A DNA stretch of 64,000 nucleotides, taken from Fasciola hepatica. Lineage: Eukaryota > Platyhelminthes > Trematoda > Plagiorchiida > Fasciolidae. Where the stretch lies: assembly GCA_948099385.1 (NCBI GenBank), contig CANUEZ040000183.1, positions 434,001-498,000 of the forward strand. The letters are read 5' to 3'. A model generated the notes under the pieces. The model did not search any database and had not been told where the DNA came from. It was given only the letters and a program-made list of their open reading frames with translations. Each line of letters begins with the position of its first letter. Position 1 is the stretch's first letter. Below are positions 28,140 through 42,697 of the stretch, piece by piece. The position numbers and the translations under genes were made by a program.

Positions 28140-31100
28140 GTGGGTTTAGACAAATCTGCATGAATATTTCATCTCTTGTATACTGTCTAGACGTCAAAAA
28201 TTTTGTCTTCATCATCTTTTCTATCTACCCATTCGAATAAGAGAATAAATCAGAACAACGAATACTGCGGACAAAATACTAACAAAAATACTTACACCTG
28301 AATTCAGGAAAGAAAAGCAGTCAATGACTGAAAAAGAATATAATATAACACTGTTCAACTCGTCGAGTTCATAAATTCCTGGACAACTGCGGATTTTTGT
28401 AACAACGTAACATTATTGCATCTGCTTGAACAAATTGACTTCAGACACTCAGGCAAGTCATTCTAAATCTTTTTTGACGTGGATCTCGATAGTGGAAAGA
28501 TTTATATTTATCCGGATAAATGAATGAAAATAATTTGCAGTCGACTGAATCAATAAATTGATAGAGTTTCAATGGGAAATCATATCGGCAGTGGTCCGAT
28601 GATATTTCCCGTGCGATCATGTCTGAGGTTATCGTCTTATAATCCTCAATCGCCGGTCAGTTTTGATGATAAGTAACACTCCTCTGACAACTCACTTGTT
28701 ACCTCTGGCCTAAAATGGACTTCCATTCTAAATTTTAGGCTAATAACTGAAGGTCTTATGTGATAACGCAGTGATTCTCTTCAACCAGGGAGCGTGCTCT
28801 TTCCATCACTCTCTTCCACAAGCGCTGAATAAAGTCACGCAGACGGACAAGTTTGCATATATTTTTGGATAGTACTGAGCCTAATTCCAGGCATTCTATT
28901 TCGATAAAACAAAGACGCACTTTGCGGGGTGGGACAAATATCCTTTCGACGACCTCTGTTCTCGTTTACTATGTCGACACGTTTACTTGTCCATGGCGTG
29001 ATAACCTAATTTGACTAGAAAAGTTGATTTAAACGTTCCATATTTTCCGTCTTAACTTTCGTACGTGAAATATGTATCTTAATATTCCACCGTCAGTTGA
29101 AACGGAGAAGAACTGGCTTTTATCGCAGTGAATAAACACACGACATTGAATACCCTCGCATTCCTTTTCAGTTTTCGTAATTCCACCATACTATTATTTA
29201 CAGTCCCGTCCATTTGAATTCATCTGTCAGTAAGTTCGAATTACTGACTCCGCCTGATCTGTATATAAATAATGAGCAATTAATCAAATGGTACTAAATG
29301 GGTGACTTTCACCATTAGTATCTGTCAGCCTCGTCGATTCAACAAAGAGGACGTTCAACTGTTTTGCCTTCTGTTTCAAAGATCTCTTCTATTCATTCTG
29401 ATCTCAAATGATCACCAGGTAAACAACGTCCAATGCATTCAACTTTACTTCTACTGACGCAACCAAGGTCCAATTCAGATCGTAATTTAGGCGAAGGAGG
29501 ATGGCAGAGAAGCAGAAATTTCGTAAGGGTGGATTTTTGGGGAGGGGAGAGTTTGTATCACAGTTGAATCAGTTCTGAGTAATTAAATGTGGCAGTCCGT
29601 AGGGACGGTTGCATTTCACTGATTTTCATCTTCTGAATGTCCCTCATTCTCTCTCTTGTTCAGTGGTTAGAAAGGGGGTAATACAAAAACTTAGTAAGTT
29701 CCAAACGATGAGGAAATTGAAACGAATCAATGGCGTTTCCAACGATAGCATATACACCACCAAATTTACTGAAGCCTCAGTGATTAAGTCTAAAATAGTA
29801 CCATCTCGAAGCATGGGTTCATTTATTCCAGTTGTAGTCAAACAAAGTGAGTGCAAAGTTGCAACAAAATTTAGACAAAAAGTTAGGAGAAAAAATCCAG
29901 ATAACCCCGTAAAACAGCAGCCAGGACACAGTTTTGAATTGTTGTACTGAAAACTGATTCAAATATTTCATTCTGCATATGGTCATGTGATTTATCATAT
30001 GTTGACTAACTAACGAGTTCATTCATTAAGTGTTCCTTTAGCAATCCAAAAACAATTCAAAAATATAAAAGTTACGGCATTTGTGCCTTTTAGAAAACCT
30101 GAAAGCGAACTGAGTGTAAATGACGCATTTTTTGATCACTATATTCTCACGAAACTTTATTTTCTTCATCAACAGCTTGTGATTGGTATTTGAAAATCAA
30201 TTCTTGTCGGTCATCTGGGTGAATGATTAATTCTCATTATTATGTGAAGATCACGAGGTTCTTTTCCAGGCTAGTTTACCATCATCAAAAATATGTTTAG
30301 ACTTGGCAACAGGCATGTCACTCCCATTAGTCCTTATCCGTACGGAATGTCATAGGCTCACCCTACACCTACTGTGTACGTCACACAGCTGGTGATCAAC
30401 GCCTGAGGACATTGTCCATGCAGCAGAAGAAAAAACATTTAAATGAGTAGACTTGAAGGAACTAGGAATATGAGCTATTTTTTCTCACTTCTTTTGCATA
30501 CACAAATCTGGTCGGAGTTTCTGATTGATCATGTACCCAGTAAAACTTCAAAAGTTTGAATTCCAAAATGGCATAACTTGGGGGTGCTTTAGTACCCGAA
30601 AGAATTACTAAAATTTCGAAGTATTGAGTATTTTTGACGCTTTACTTAAACCGAAAAACTTCTCAGTTCGCGTGATATCAGGCTTCCGAGATTTGAAACA
30701 CTAATTAACTCTAGCAGCTGAAACCAAATTACAACATTATACTTATTACTGATTAACTATTTCACTATTATACTGTATAGTATATCCGTACTTACAAGGG
30801 TTCATTTCTGAACTGAGAGCTCCCATTTTCAACCCCAATTCCTTTTGGTCTGGCTCATTAATTATTCCAATTGACTTCATCCCGAGGGGATCCTCCCACT
30901 ACAGACAGGCTAGAAACCATTGAGATCGGGAGTGTTTTCCTTTTTTCTTGTCTTATAAAGTCTCCCTTTACAAGCGAATTATCCAGTACTATGTCGTGTC
31001 AGTCAGGCTATTTGGCTTAGACAAGAGTATTGTTTTTCGGCGTGGCGTCTCGCAATGGGATCAGATTTGACGTGACGTGAAGCACCTGAGTCTATGTCAG

Positions 31101-34100
31101 ATAAACTACAAATCACACTGGATTCAAGCTACCGTTTACGACGCCATCGTCTGTGCATGTCATTCTGTCCAACCTTTCCGACCACAGTGCGTGTTTCACC
31201 GGCCGGAAAAAATGGCGTCAAATTTATTCAGTCGTATACTCTGTCCTCTATCCTCCACTAATTTTGCTCTCACTCTTGCTCCCTCTCCGTATTCGTTCTA
31301 AAACCCCGTAATGTCGACCATATGATTCGCCTAGTCCTATGCTGATTTCAAAGGGGAATATATTTTATTATCTAGATACGTGAAATCGGAAGAAATGGAG
31401 TAAATAGCCCACCAAAGCATTATGTCTTCATAAAATAGAATATCCAACTGTTTATCTGCATATAGAGGCTTCTACTTCCTCATATCCACCCCTGTCAAAT
31501 TTGCATGCCATTTCGTTTGATTACGTGAAGATACCGTCTAGATATTTTTCTCGTAAGGCCATTTGTACCTTGGCTCAGAAGTCACCTACATATCGAGTTT
31601 AGCAGGTGAAACCAATTGACTATATTTCATTTCGAACTTTAGTTGTTAGCCTGCTGGAATGGCACTCTGCGCATTCCCCACTGACATCAGCCATCCCGTT
31701 CCAGGGTAAAAGTAACAATTCCTAAACTCGTTAAACTGTTCATGAAACTGCACAGATGAGTTTTGTGGACGTTGTGGTCCCACTCGGTACTATTTTTCAA
31801 AATTACCCCGCCCAGATATCGCGATTCTTTTCAATATCAAGGCAACAAACAAACTCATTGTTACCCCTGGTTGGAGATATATTTTTTCGTCTTTAACAAA
31901 GTGCGGATGAAAAAGCTTTAGAGAAAAAATATTTGAGCCTTTCGGGAGTTAATAATGAAGGCAGAAATTTTCGTTCCCCAATTTGCTAGTCCACAATGCC
32001 ACAAGAAAACAGTCTAGTCAGGCCCCGCCCCCTTAGACTTTCCAACAAAGTACCGCTGGCTGCTTATCGGAAACGGCCGCAGTGAAGAAGTGAAATGCTC
32101 CAGGCAATGAAACCATCCTCGCTCAAGAACACCATGTTCTTTCATGTGGAAGAAACATAAGGGTTTTCGGTACTTCACTTCCTGTACTTTAGATTTCAAC
32201 CAGACCGAATCAACCCTTCTTATACGGGTTGTTTTTAGATGGGAAATAAACAACGGACAGTGCGAGCATGATTTTCAGAATAAAACAAAATGACATGGTA
32301 AATGAGATAGGCCAGATCATTTCGATGTATTTTCGTACGATCTGCTTTGATGAACAGCGAGAAGATTCGAATCAAATTGCATGTGACGTCTCCATGTGGC
32401 CTATCATTCTCCTGCTCTTTCAACCTATCAAACATCAAACCGACTGTATCACATTGTATAAAGTAAAGAAGTACTTGATGAAAGTTTCGTTTCTGATGAC
32501 ATAAAATGACGTGCCATTCGTCTTTCGATAAGGCTGATTGATCGCTTCCAATCCCAGACGGTAGTTTACTCCAGAAAATTATATTACCTACACCAATACC
32601 AGGGTTTTACTTCCAAACTAGTCTTGGAAATGGCTACCATTAACGAAGACAGTGTACCGAGGATTCCCAAACATCGAGTCTTAGACGACTTTACACCAGG
32701 ACTGTAGACTAGATGAATATGTCATAACAGACTGCCATTGCATGGTGAACAGCTGCTTCATTAGTCGGGACCAAACTGTTGTCGGTGGGATTCCGGGTCC
32801 ACAAGTATTGAAAAGACTGCATACTAGTTTCATGATGTATGCATCTTCTGTGAACCATTCGACCAGCTAATCTGCCGTAATGTAACGAGTAAAGTCCTAA
32901 AGAATGACAAGTATTGCATAAAACAAGATGCTTCCGGAGAAATATAGCATTCTTCTTGAAGAACGGAAACAAATAATCCTGGGAAATGATTTCAATTTAT
33001 TCGAGTACAAACACCAGTCATGTACAAAGTTAGATTGCATGAGAATAGAATTTCGGCAGTTAGTGCACTTGGAACTCTAACAGAATGAGGTTGTTTAGAA
33101 TTACCTTCATCCAACAATCAGCAGCTCCATCTAAAAGCCATATAAAGGTATGTCACCTCCATGCAAAACCGCGGTTTTTTTGCACATCAACCATACTGTG
33201 ATATTCCACTGATCCCTTTGACAAAGCAGGGAAAATAGTGGTTGAAGCATTATGCGCATAGAGCAGTTTCACGAGTTTCCTCAAAATTATTCACACCAAG
33301 TCGTGCTAACGATTTCATCCCTTTTTACCTTAAAAATCTTAAGCCTAAGTTGGCAATAACTGAAGAAAGAACCAGAAGCCCAGCGAAACAACGAACTTAT
33401 ACGGCAACTTTCGTGGTGAAAATATCAAATTCGCTTGTCTTTTATATATTCCGTCCATGTGTTTGGTCCATTCACAAAAAACCCAAGTGATTAGAGATAC
33501 CTTGTTGATACCTAAGTCCTTGTTTTTCATACACTAAACTTAGTGTGAGTGTATGTGAACATAAATGTGACGGAACGTGCAGAAAACTCCAACTTCGCAT
33601 ATAATTTCCAGGGTTTATTCGTCGCATAGTTTTCATATTCAAGCACAAGAGGAGTGTGTCGTCTCCCAGTTACTTTTTCACTCAGATACCTACCAAAGTA
33701 AGTAAGTAAGTAGACTGGATCTTTTGAAACATTAGTTCCGATAAAAATGTGAGCAAATCAACGTGGATATCATCCAACTGGGCTGCTCATAGAAGCGACT
33801 CAGGTTATATACGAGAAACACAAGTTGACTCTGATAATTTACGACACCTATTCGATGAAGAAGTTAGAGTTTCATGGAAGTATTAAGAAATCGCTGGGAC
33901 CCTAATAGTATTCAATGCTCCATTCAGTTCTTCTATAATGGTTTATCAGTCTGAAGAACTGTGAAAAAGAAAAAGTGTATCATTTACTTTATCTTGTCTT
34001 GATATATTGTCATGTAATAGCACGAGTATGACTCACTGAGAACGAGTTTGTTCGCCAAACCGTGTTCTGCAAATTAAGTACGGTGCCCTCCATTCATAGC

Positions 34101-37100
34101 ATAGAGACCAAGCTTACCAGCAAAAAGAATTGATCAAAAAAATTAGACAACCAATCTAGATACTGTGGGACGAACCAATAATGAAAGTTAGAAAACGATT
34201 CGGATGAAGGGGTGAGCGAGGTGCTAGGAGAGGGAAGGAGAATGACAAGGAGAGCTTTACAGCGGACTTATCCTGAATTAACAAGGTCCAGGTAGTCAAA
34301 AACGAAAGAGTGAGATTCAAAGGCGTCAACAACAATGAAGTTGAGGCAAATGCTTTTGCGAATTTTACCAAGTTTTCCATCTAGAGCCTAGTGGGATCAG
34401 CATTGACTCAAGTGATAGCAGGTGAAATCCAAGGGCAACCTGGAAAAAATACATCCGATAATGTGGTATGTTACCACGGTCAAAATGCACTGACCGACTG
34501 TTAGGATTGTTTGGTTACCTAAAAGAGAATGTATTTCCGTTCACACTAGAAAACCATGAATACGTAGTAATTGATCATTGTCTTCTATGGTGAATCTTCC
34601 ATTCTTTTAGGGCTTCACCTCTTTCAAATGACTTTGTTCAGAACAATGTTGGTGTATTTTTAACAATCAGTAAAGCTAGAAATCCAGGTCCGTTTGAGAA
34701 GGGAATCATAGAATGAGACATACTTCCAATCAAAGCAGATCAATTTTCGGAATTCAGATAAAATGTGACGGACATAATCGCCAACTAGATGCAAGGTATA
34801 GTCAAGAAGTACAGAAGGTTGATCCAATGCAAGTAAAAATGTAAATTCCTGAATAATAATGAAATTGATAGAATGGCACAATTGTTAGAAATAGTAGAGT
34901 TGATTGAGAAAATATATATATCATAAATAATATACTAATAATCCAGTCAGTAGATTGAGCTTTTCATTATACTTTTGATGATTGGTTCGTTTAAAAACAG
35001 GAAGCCAGAAGTTTTACCGGGTTTTCCAATTATGTAGTGAGTTTCAGTTTACCTAAATGGCGAGGTAGACTAGAATAATGTACACGAATGACGTTGTCAA
35101 AGAGGATCTAATCCCTCAGTAAGCCTGGAAAAATTCTGCCTATAAGAAACACGAATTTCAACTTCATTTTTTCGTTCAGCTCCTGGAGGATTTTCCACTT
35201 TCTCGTTTTGATATGCAAACATTTCCCTCCTCGAAGGCAGTGGTGCCCTTTTTTGCGTTTTTTTTATTTTTCGTCTTTTTTCGACCAAAGCTAGTTCATC
35301 AGAGGACCACTTGGCATATAAGCTGATGCAACATTTTTTTCGAATGAAATGCGGTTATCTCAAACGGTGAACATAACGATTTTAAATAAAGTATTCCAAA
35401 GTTGACAACCGGTAAATGACAGTTTTGTGCAACAGAACGGCACAACACAAATAACACTAATTTAATGTCATTTTCGACAGCTATTGATCCCGTCAGTGAT
35501 AACTTGGACTAGTTAGAAAATTGCAATATCCGGTGAGCTTAGAAAATGTGGTCGAATATTTCGTTTATTGGCCGTGAGCATGTGCTCAACTTCCATGTAA
35601 ACAAAAACAAGGAAATTCCGAAAGCCGTCCATTCTTAAGACCATGGAACTGGTCTACAACTGAGTAAAATGAAACAGAAAGTACGGTAATTTAAAAAACA
35701 TTTCCCAAGTTTCCAAAGTGACGATTGTATTCTCCATTATTTGTGTTGCTATCAATATGGTGATGAATAACGTTTGCTCCAAAATTCTGTCTATATGACT
35801 GGCTGGAAGGATCACTTCATGGATTTAAATCACAAAATTTTTTCCGAGTGACTGGCTGGCTAGGTGACTGAATGGTTGACCGACTTATTGAATGAATGAA
35901 TGCATAAATGTATGTGAGTGAATGACTGCCTGACTGACTGACCGACAGGCTGAATAATTGATTAAGCGAATGGGATTCATTATTGCTACACTCTTAAGTA
36001 TGCTTATACTAATGTATTGAACTTCCGACAATTTCCTGCTGTCCAAACCAGAAATCAGTAACAAGTGGATGAAGGAATATCACTCGGAAAGTTTTGTTTG
36101 AATCCGCAACGTGCATAAGTCAGAGCTTTATATCAGCTTAACCGCTCCTCATCTCTAACGTGAGAATGCAATTAGCAAAAAAGAAATTTCACTGTGTGTG
36201 CTGGTACGAATGCGTGAACCAGATATCATGTACAAACACCACAAAGTGGTTTTTTCTAAGTAACAATATCTAGACCTCTAACAGTGTCTGGAGATATGTC
36301 AGTGTGACTGTGTTTTTGCAAATACAGAATGACTCAAGCCTATTCACCTCTAATATCCGGTTGTTTTATTCTGGGAACTGAGTTGAGTGTTAGTGGTCAT
36401 TAATTAAAAAACAACAAGATAAGTATATACAGAGGGAGCTAGCATCCGGTGACTGTTTTTATACTAATGGCGGTTTTTCCTGTTCTTGCAGATTTCGAGA
36501 TTCCAGAGCAAACGATCAAACACGATAATCCTCTGACAAATGGAACGGTAAATATGCGGTAAATTACGCAAGCTGAATGACATTTAACTGAATGAATGGA
36601 TGACTCGGCAAAGAACAAATAAACAATATAGGTTTGGAAAATAAATATAGTTATCTTAGTGATTCGTCATATTACAAAAATATGTTTCTTTTCATTTTTC
36701 CAATACCTAGGAAATCCCATAACCAATGTAGCACCCCCTGGAATGTAATTTCAGTCTGCCCAAAATAGACCAGAAGATCTATTCGATTTCCAGATTTTGT
36801 AGATTTGTGGCCAGCGTGTGACTGCAGATCATACACAATGAATTGAAAGTCAAGACAAAGCAATTAAGCACCATCGAACAGATTGCAAGTTTATTGCTGG
36901 TGCTTTGTTGCTTTACCAAAGGCAGCAAAATATTTGTAAAACAAGATCAGAACGATCAGAATGCACTTTATTCACGGTTTTAGGATAAAATACGTACATC
37001 TTACCAACTGGTATCACTTCCGAGTCCTCATTAGTATTCAACTCAGGAGTAGGAAACCAAGTCTGCTCGTATGGCTGAAATTTGCCTCCAAATTAGTGTT

Positions 37101-37187
37101 TACTTGAGCTGCAAATTTTATTGCAAATTGGTTCTTGCTGAAAAATGAACCATACAACTTCCACCATTTCATCTGGAAGTGACTGAC
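28140..37187. other. No recognised gene; short tetranucleotide-like repeat
   Basis: Contains an AAGT repeat near 33700, a purine-rich stretch near 34180-34380 and a degenerate GACT/GAAT stretch at 35846-35972. No exon, RNA gene or transposon protein was recognised. Confidence 0.5.
35846..35972. repeat. Degenerate tetranucleotide array
   Basis: Irregular tandem words of the type gactg, ggctg, gaatgaatg and gactgactg run for about 125 bases. They look like an old microsatellite with mixed units. Confidence 0.75.
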
Positions 37188-37348
37188 AGTGGTCGAATGG
37201 TCATCACTGTGAGCTTTTAACCCTTCGGTACCGGATTCCAGTCTTGCTTCCGCCACAGGTCGCTTCCCCCAACTGGCAGCCGATAATTGGCTGCAGCCCT
37301 TTTTACTGAAATAGTGAACCATTACTACATAATAGACGGAAAGTAATT
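37188..37348 (+). mobile_element. tRNA-like SINE, copy 3 (best preserved)
   Basis: It starts with an A-box-like segment (gtggtcgaatggtcat), close to the gtggccgagtggttaa start of many tRNA-Leu/Ser genes. A B-box-like segment (ggattccagtct) follows, then the body ggtcgcttcccccaactggc and gccgataattggctgcagcc, the word ctgaaatagtg and the tail accattactacataat. It lies about 590 bases before the Gln-rich exon. No cloverleaf forms, so it is not a tRNA gene. Confidence 0.7.
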
Positions 37349-37936
37349 AATAGTAAATAGTTTTAACTGATTAGCAAAATAATTATGCTCATCCTATGTT
37401 GTTTAAAGTTGAATCCGAAATTTTTCTGTCATAAAGTTGCTGTATAAAGCGTATCTCTTTCGCTAACATCTCATCTAAAATAACCTGATGAATTACCCAA
37501 GAATCGAATTATTAGAGCGAAATTTTCTATCGATGTCAAAATTATCCAAGACCACTTCGCTGAGTAAAACGACGCATGAACACTAAACGTGTGAACTACC
37601 ACATTATGCACGATGCTCATCTTTTCTCTTTACCTGCCCCATCCGTGTACTGTCTGTTCCTAATCCGATTTAATGTCGCATGCGCACGAATTGAACGCCT
37701 TGCACACGTGGCTGGATAGCATGATCTTACCTGGTGCTTTGTTTGTTTTGCATCTGTTCCCACTTCCTATGAACCTACACTAGGCCACATAATATAAAGG
37801 GTGTGAACCGGGAATTGATTTCAGGCCTAGTATTGCTTTAAAAAGTTTGGCAATTAGCTTGAAGAAAGTAGAAATGTGTTTAGGAGTGGATTCAGTCCAC
37901 CTTTGTTTCACACATTTGTTGTCTCACCAATTGTAG

Positions 37937-37993
37937 CTCCCGATGTGTCTTCGCCCCTCGGGCGAGACGCTTTTCAAACCACAGTGATTTATC

Positions 37994-38025
<32 letters not shown>

Positions 38026-38326
38026 AAACAACAACATAATAACTCCACCATCAACAACACCACTATAGTCAACAACATTCAAGAACAATCGACATACCTA
38101 GCCCCAGAAACAAGAACAAAAACCGAACATAAACAGCAACGACTAAACGGAGGAGAAAAACAGCCGCCGCCAAAGTTACCGCTCTTGTTTCAGCAGTCCT
38201 TACACTTTTATACTGATACTCTCGAGAAAATAGTCCGAAGAATTTCGCGAAGTATACACAGCACGGGAGACAATTTTCAAAACCTAATGCAATATGATCC
38301 ACAACAATCAATTTACTATGTTCAGA
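37937..38326 (+). CDS. Gln/Asn-rich exon, probably upstream of Ig1 of the LAR-like receptor
   Basis: The exon is bounded by a strong acceptor (a pyrimidine-rich stretch ending ccaattgtag) and a consensus donor (CAGA|gtgagt). It starts and ends in phase 1 and is 390 bases, equal to 130 codons. It encodes an 11-residue glutamine run from CAA codons (37993-38025), one Lys and two more Gln. An Asn/Thr/Ile-rich stretch with potential N-glycosylation sites follows, then a basic region (KQPPPKLPLLFQ) and a Tyr/Gln-rich end (QYDPQQSIYYVQ). The frame is open upstream only to 37858 and has no ATG before 38288, so this should be an internal exon. Its last base joins to 43029 in frame, giving Lys-Lys-Pro-Arg before Ig1. 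No known LAR receptor that I can recall has such a segment. The reading frame and splice sites are seen; membership in the transcript is inferred. Confidence 0.45.
37993..38034 (+). repeat. (CAA)n microsatellite inside the Gln-rich exon
   Basis: Fourteen triplets, all CAA apart from one AAA, coding for Gln-11, Lys, Gln-2 in the exon frame. Looser CAA/CAT/AAC triplets continue to about 38100. Confidence 0.9.
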
Positions 38327-40935
38327 GTGAGTACCTTTTCTCTTTAAATTTACCCATTCTGTTCTCGATTTTTCAAACAGAATAGAAGCGAACAACTGTT
38401 TCGTATTCTTCATTTTTGTAATCCGTTTGTAGGAAAAAAAATGGTCAATTTGAGAGCAAAAGGTGTCAGATGTGGTCAGAAAGGCAAAATGCTGCGTCAT
38501 GTTAAATGTATTTAATAATATTTTGCTGAAATTGGGGGTTTATCATTCAAAACACAAAGTTAAGTTCACTAGACACCCGGTTTAATCAAACTCCAAAACT
38601 ATACACAAAATGTTGAATAGGTACATTGAAGTCAGTGTTTGAAATGCAGATATCTTGTTGCATTATCCTGTTAGATATAAACGGCTTGTTCTTCCTGAGA
38701 GACTTTAGAAGAAATGAACTAAATTTGATCAATAAAAAATAGCTTTTATGTGACTTGGACCATGTACAGAATAGACTAGGCATATCTGTTGCCTATCAGC
38801 TGGATCATAACTCTTACGCTCTTCATTTGAGTTCCTCTCAGAAAGGCGTTAGCTCTATGAATGCCTGCGGTCAGACGGGAAACATTCATAGACCTGTGCT
38901 TGAAAGCCTGCTTTCTAATCGCACATCTTAGAACACGGTCTAAATCATACAATTATTTATTTCGACAAATTAGTTAAATGTCATGTGAATCTAACTTGTA
39001 ATCTAGTTCAATCCAAACCAAAGCTACTTGCTGTCTTACTTTCAAGCAAACAACTCCATTGCATGTTAGAGTACGCGGAAATGTTCGCAAATGCTACCTG
39101 TTTTACTCTCTAGTGAAGACTATGTTTGTGGTTTTGAAGAGGACAGATCGTCTGGATGAATTCACTCTCGCGCCTACCGGGCTGAGAACCCGAAGTTGTG
39201 ACTGTTGTCGGTCTCGAAATTCCGACCGGGGGGGAAGGGTGTTGGTAACCCTGTTTTTGTTTTCGGCAAGTCTCACATACACGAGAACCCTTGTTGATTC
39301 TACCAGCCACTTGATGTTCACTCATTGATATGGTGAAGAAATATCCATCGAGCACTAATAACACACAGGCTTTCTATTTAGATGGATTTTAACCATATGC
39401 ATGTCCTACGCGACCTCTTGTACCTTGATTACATTTTGAACACTGTTGATGAACTTTCATGGGGATTTAGTACTTCATTTTGTTGCTTATTTTGTATTTT
39501 GTCGCAATTTCAAAAGTATTTAATTGATCAGTAGTTGTCCCAGGAGTAATCTAAAATTACCCATACTAAAAGACCCCCAAACAGTTTATATCTTTCCTTT
39601 TTCATTTGTCCAAAAGTCCTATTGCATATTCCTGACCCGTGACCTTCTGATTCAAGCATCTTAGATCAGATTCACATTTACCAAACCGTAACCAAGTACA
39701 ACACCGCACTTCGTTTTAACCTTTTCTTATCAAGTGATCGATTTGTGAGTTGTTCAGGTCCTAGAGCATGACAACAAGATCACGACAATTCAACCCGTGT
39801 TGCGCAGAAAAGCCATTCATTTGTTTTACTTTCATTCAGTAGCACTCTTTATCCAACGGTGGCAACCTACCACTTGAAAGAAAAAGTTAGACAACTAACA
39901 GTTCGGGGCATGGGGCAATGTGGAAGCTGAACTAGTAAATAGATAAATTTATTCCTTGTTGATAGTCTTCTAACCAACAGTGACCACTAAAAACATCGCA
40001 CATGTTTGAGGGAGGTATATGTGTTCTTTCATGGTTTAAGATTTCACGCGCGTTTAGTTTTAAGAATACCAGAGCTAGACACAAATGTTCTCAACCATAA
40101 ACAATTGAACAAACGTCCACCGGCACAAAAACAAAGGGGTTCACACAACTGTGCTGTGTACCTTAACATACCTTTCAACAGCAAAAATAAAGACAGCCAT
40201 AGTTTGATATAGCTTTTCAATTCTGAACAACGTATATAGCAAAAACGAGTTTCGTAAGAATCAAGCTGGGTATAATTTATTAGCAATCCAAATGAGTTCC
40301 GTATTTTTCGAACTGCTTGAGACAAATCAGAGGGATGAAATGTTCAGAAAACGGTTCAATGACTCGTTAAGTTTTCCCAGTTATTTGAGAAATTCCCGTT
40401 CTCATTCCCACAATTGCCGCAGCTGATTTGTGAGTGACTTCCTCTGTTTAAAGGTTTTATCGATCAAAACATAACGGTCCAGTAAGTAATCCTCACCACA
40501 AACAACTCTAACAAGATTGGGTTGATTGTTTTATGCAAGCTTTTCAATGACCGGTTATTCCGTTTCTTCTTTTTAAAAAATCATTCAAGCGAGAATTTTT
40601 TTCTGAAATAATCAGTGCCATCTTTCCGCTTAAACATATGCTTTTACAATGTGTTTCAATAAAACCACTTATCGGTTCATTGCAAACAGAAGCAGTTTTT
40701 AAATTTTCACCCTTTTGGAAACCATGGTTTGTTACATTCTCGTCCTGAAAAGTAACCAAAATCCGTAGAAACATTTGGAATTTGCTAGTATTTTTCCTAT
40801 GGAACGATTCAACCTCATTCGGAACCCATTGACTCAGTAGGTTATTGTCCACAGTCAGGAAACAATCAGCTTTTGCAGATCCATGCATTCGTTCTGATGG
40901 TTTTCAAAGTCCTAGCAATATAGCTTCGGTAAGTC

Positions 40936-40970
40936 CGTGTGTGTGTGTGTATGTGTGAGTGTATGTGTGA
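40936..40970. repeat. (TG)n-rich microsatellite
   Basis: A run of gtgtgtgtgtgt continues into tatgtgtgagtgtatgtgtg, an interrupted TG repeat. Confidence 0.85.
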
Positions 40971-42649
40971 TACGCACGTTCCGCTTCGACGGGGCGAAAC
41001 CACAGACGAATTACAAACGAACCATAAGTAAAGGAGTGCTCGGGATTGGACATTTCAAGTTCGCCCTCTTGGGAATTATCGTGATTTGAAACACAGACGA
41101 ATCAACAATCGAGACACCAGTCCACACACAGAGCACAAATCCGAACGAAAAGGTTTTTTGTTGCCATAACCAAAGTTGTTACAGAATGGGATCCAAGGTA
41201 GTTTTCACGTTTTATTTAATGAATCATTGCGTCAATCCCTCGAGGAAACTCGCTTTGCAAGGTAACTCACGAATTCGCTGCAACGAATCTCATACTCATT
41301 TTTCGGTAAACATTATCGTTACTGACTTTTGTCTACTCATTGTGAGTGATCATTGATGCAGTGAGCGGAATCCGTTTTCCTCGAACACGGATGGAATTTG
41401 TGGTCACGTATATACGGTTCACTGCAATCTACTGGTCTCGAAATCGAAGGAAAGGCTAACAAACGTGACAAAACGCATCACGCCAGTGTGAACCGTTACA
41501 GCTCCAACACACGTGCTTCTCTCACTACATGGATATGCCTGATTGCAAGTGGCCTCAAAGATGGTGAATCGAGAATAGCGAATTCGTCCACATTGCCTTT
41601 TCTGACTCTCTGGCTCAAAACAGAACTATTGTACATTAGATATGAGCATCACAATTGTATTTTATCCAGTACTCAGTACCAACACAGATCACAGCATTCG
41701 GCCTCCAGGAAATTCTACCATCCAAGTAGTTTTAGTGGAGTAACGTGATTTTTATACTGATTGAATGGATCTGTAATATTCAGGGCTAACCCGTTCACTC
41801 GGCTGCAAACATTTATGAGATTTTACAGCCCATGTTCTTTCGTTATTCATTCGGATAATATTGTTCCAGCTCTCTGTTTCTATTCTCAAAGGTGCGAGCT
41901 TACACGCTGACCATTCGAAAGCCGTAACTACGTTCCTTTATTTGTTTATCGAATCCAAATCAGATCAAAAAACTACCTATACACATTCGTTAGCATTGGT
42001 TATAACATGAATCCACTAAATTGTGGAGAAGGTTTCTGCGGGAACAAATCAACAGGTTTTGTACAGAAAAATCAGCCGCACCGTTAAGTGTGAAAGCCTA
42101 CGAAATGGCGTTGCACGCTTCCATTATCGCTTGCTTTGACATTTGTGAATTCCTTTTTGTTTTATGTAGCTTTTAAGTATCAGAACACCTCACATTCGGA
42201 GACTGATCCTTTGGAATCTGCAAGTGTCATATTTGGATTCATTCCACGTGGATGCTTATCAGATAACCTGAGAAAGTTTAGATTCAACGTGCTGTACAGT
42301 ATAGAAATATTTTTACCACGAGATAGTCACTTTGAATTCCCTATAGTTTTTACCTTTCTGTATTTGAGTTGGAGAAAGATTTCAATGTGTTGTTGGTCAT
42401 CACAGTGCCTGCGCATACCAATTAGGTAACAAGTGAGTTATCACTATCCGATTGTTTACCCCATGATTCTGTTATTCGGCCAGGTTAGATAGCAGATCGT
42501 CTCAGTTATCGTTTTTCGGGAAAAAAGGTGAGAAATTACTATTGCCATGAAATCCTGGAAATGGCCCACATAGGATTTGGCATTTATTAACCCTCTGCTT
42601 CCGAAGTATCTTTAGTTTTTCAATTATAAACACAATTATGTACTCACAA

Positions 42650-42652
<3 letters not shown>

Positions 42653-42695
<43 letters not shown>
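42653..42695. repeat. (TA)n microsatellite
   Basis: About 43 bases of uninterrupted TA dinucleotides, 330 bases upstream of the Ig1 exon. Confidence 0.95.

Positions 42696-42697
<2 letters not shown>

Noticed and set aside
38069..38500. Minus-strand frame of 143 codons
   Set aside because: It is the antisense shadow of the Gln-rich exon and its CAA repeat.
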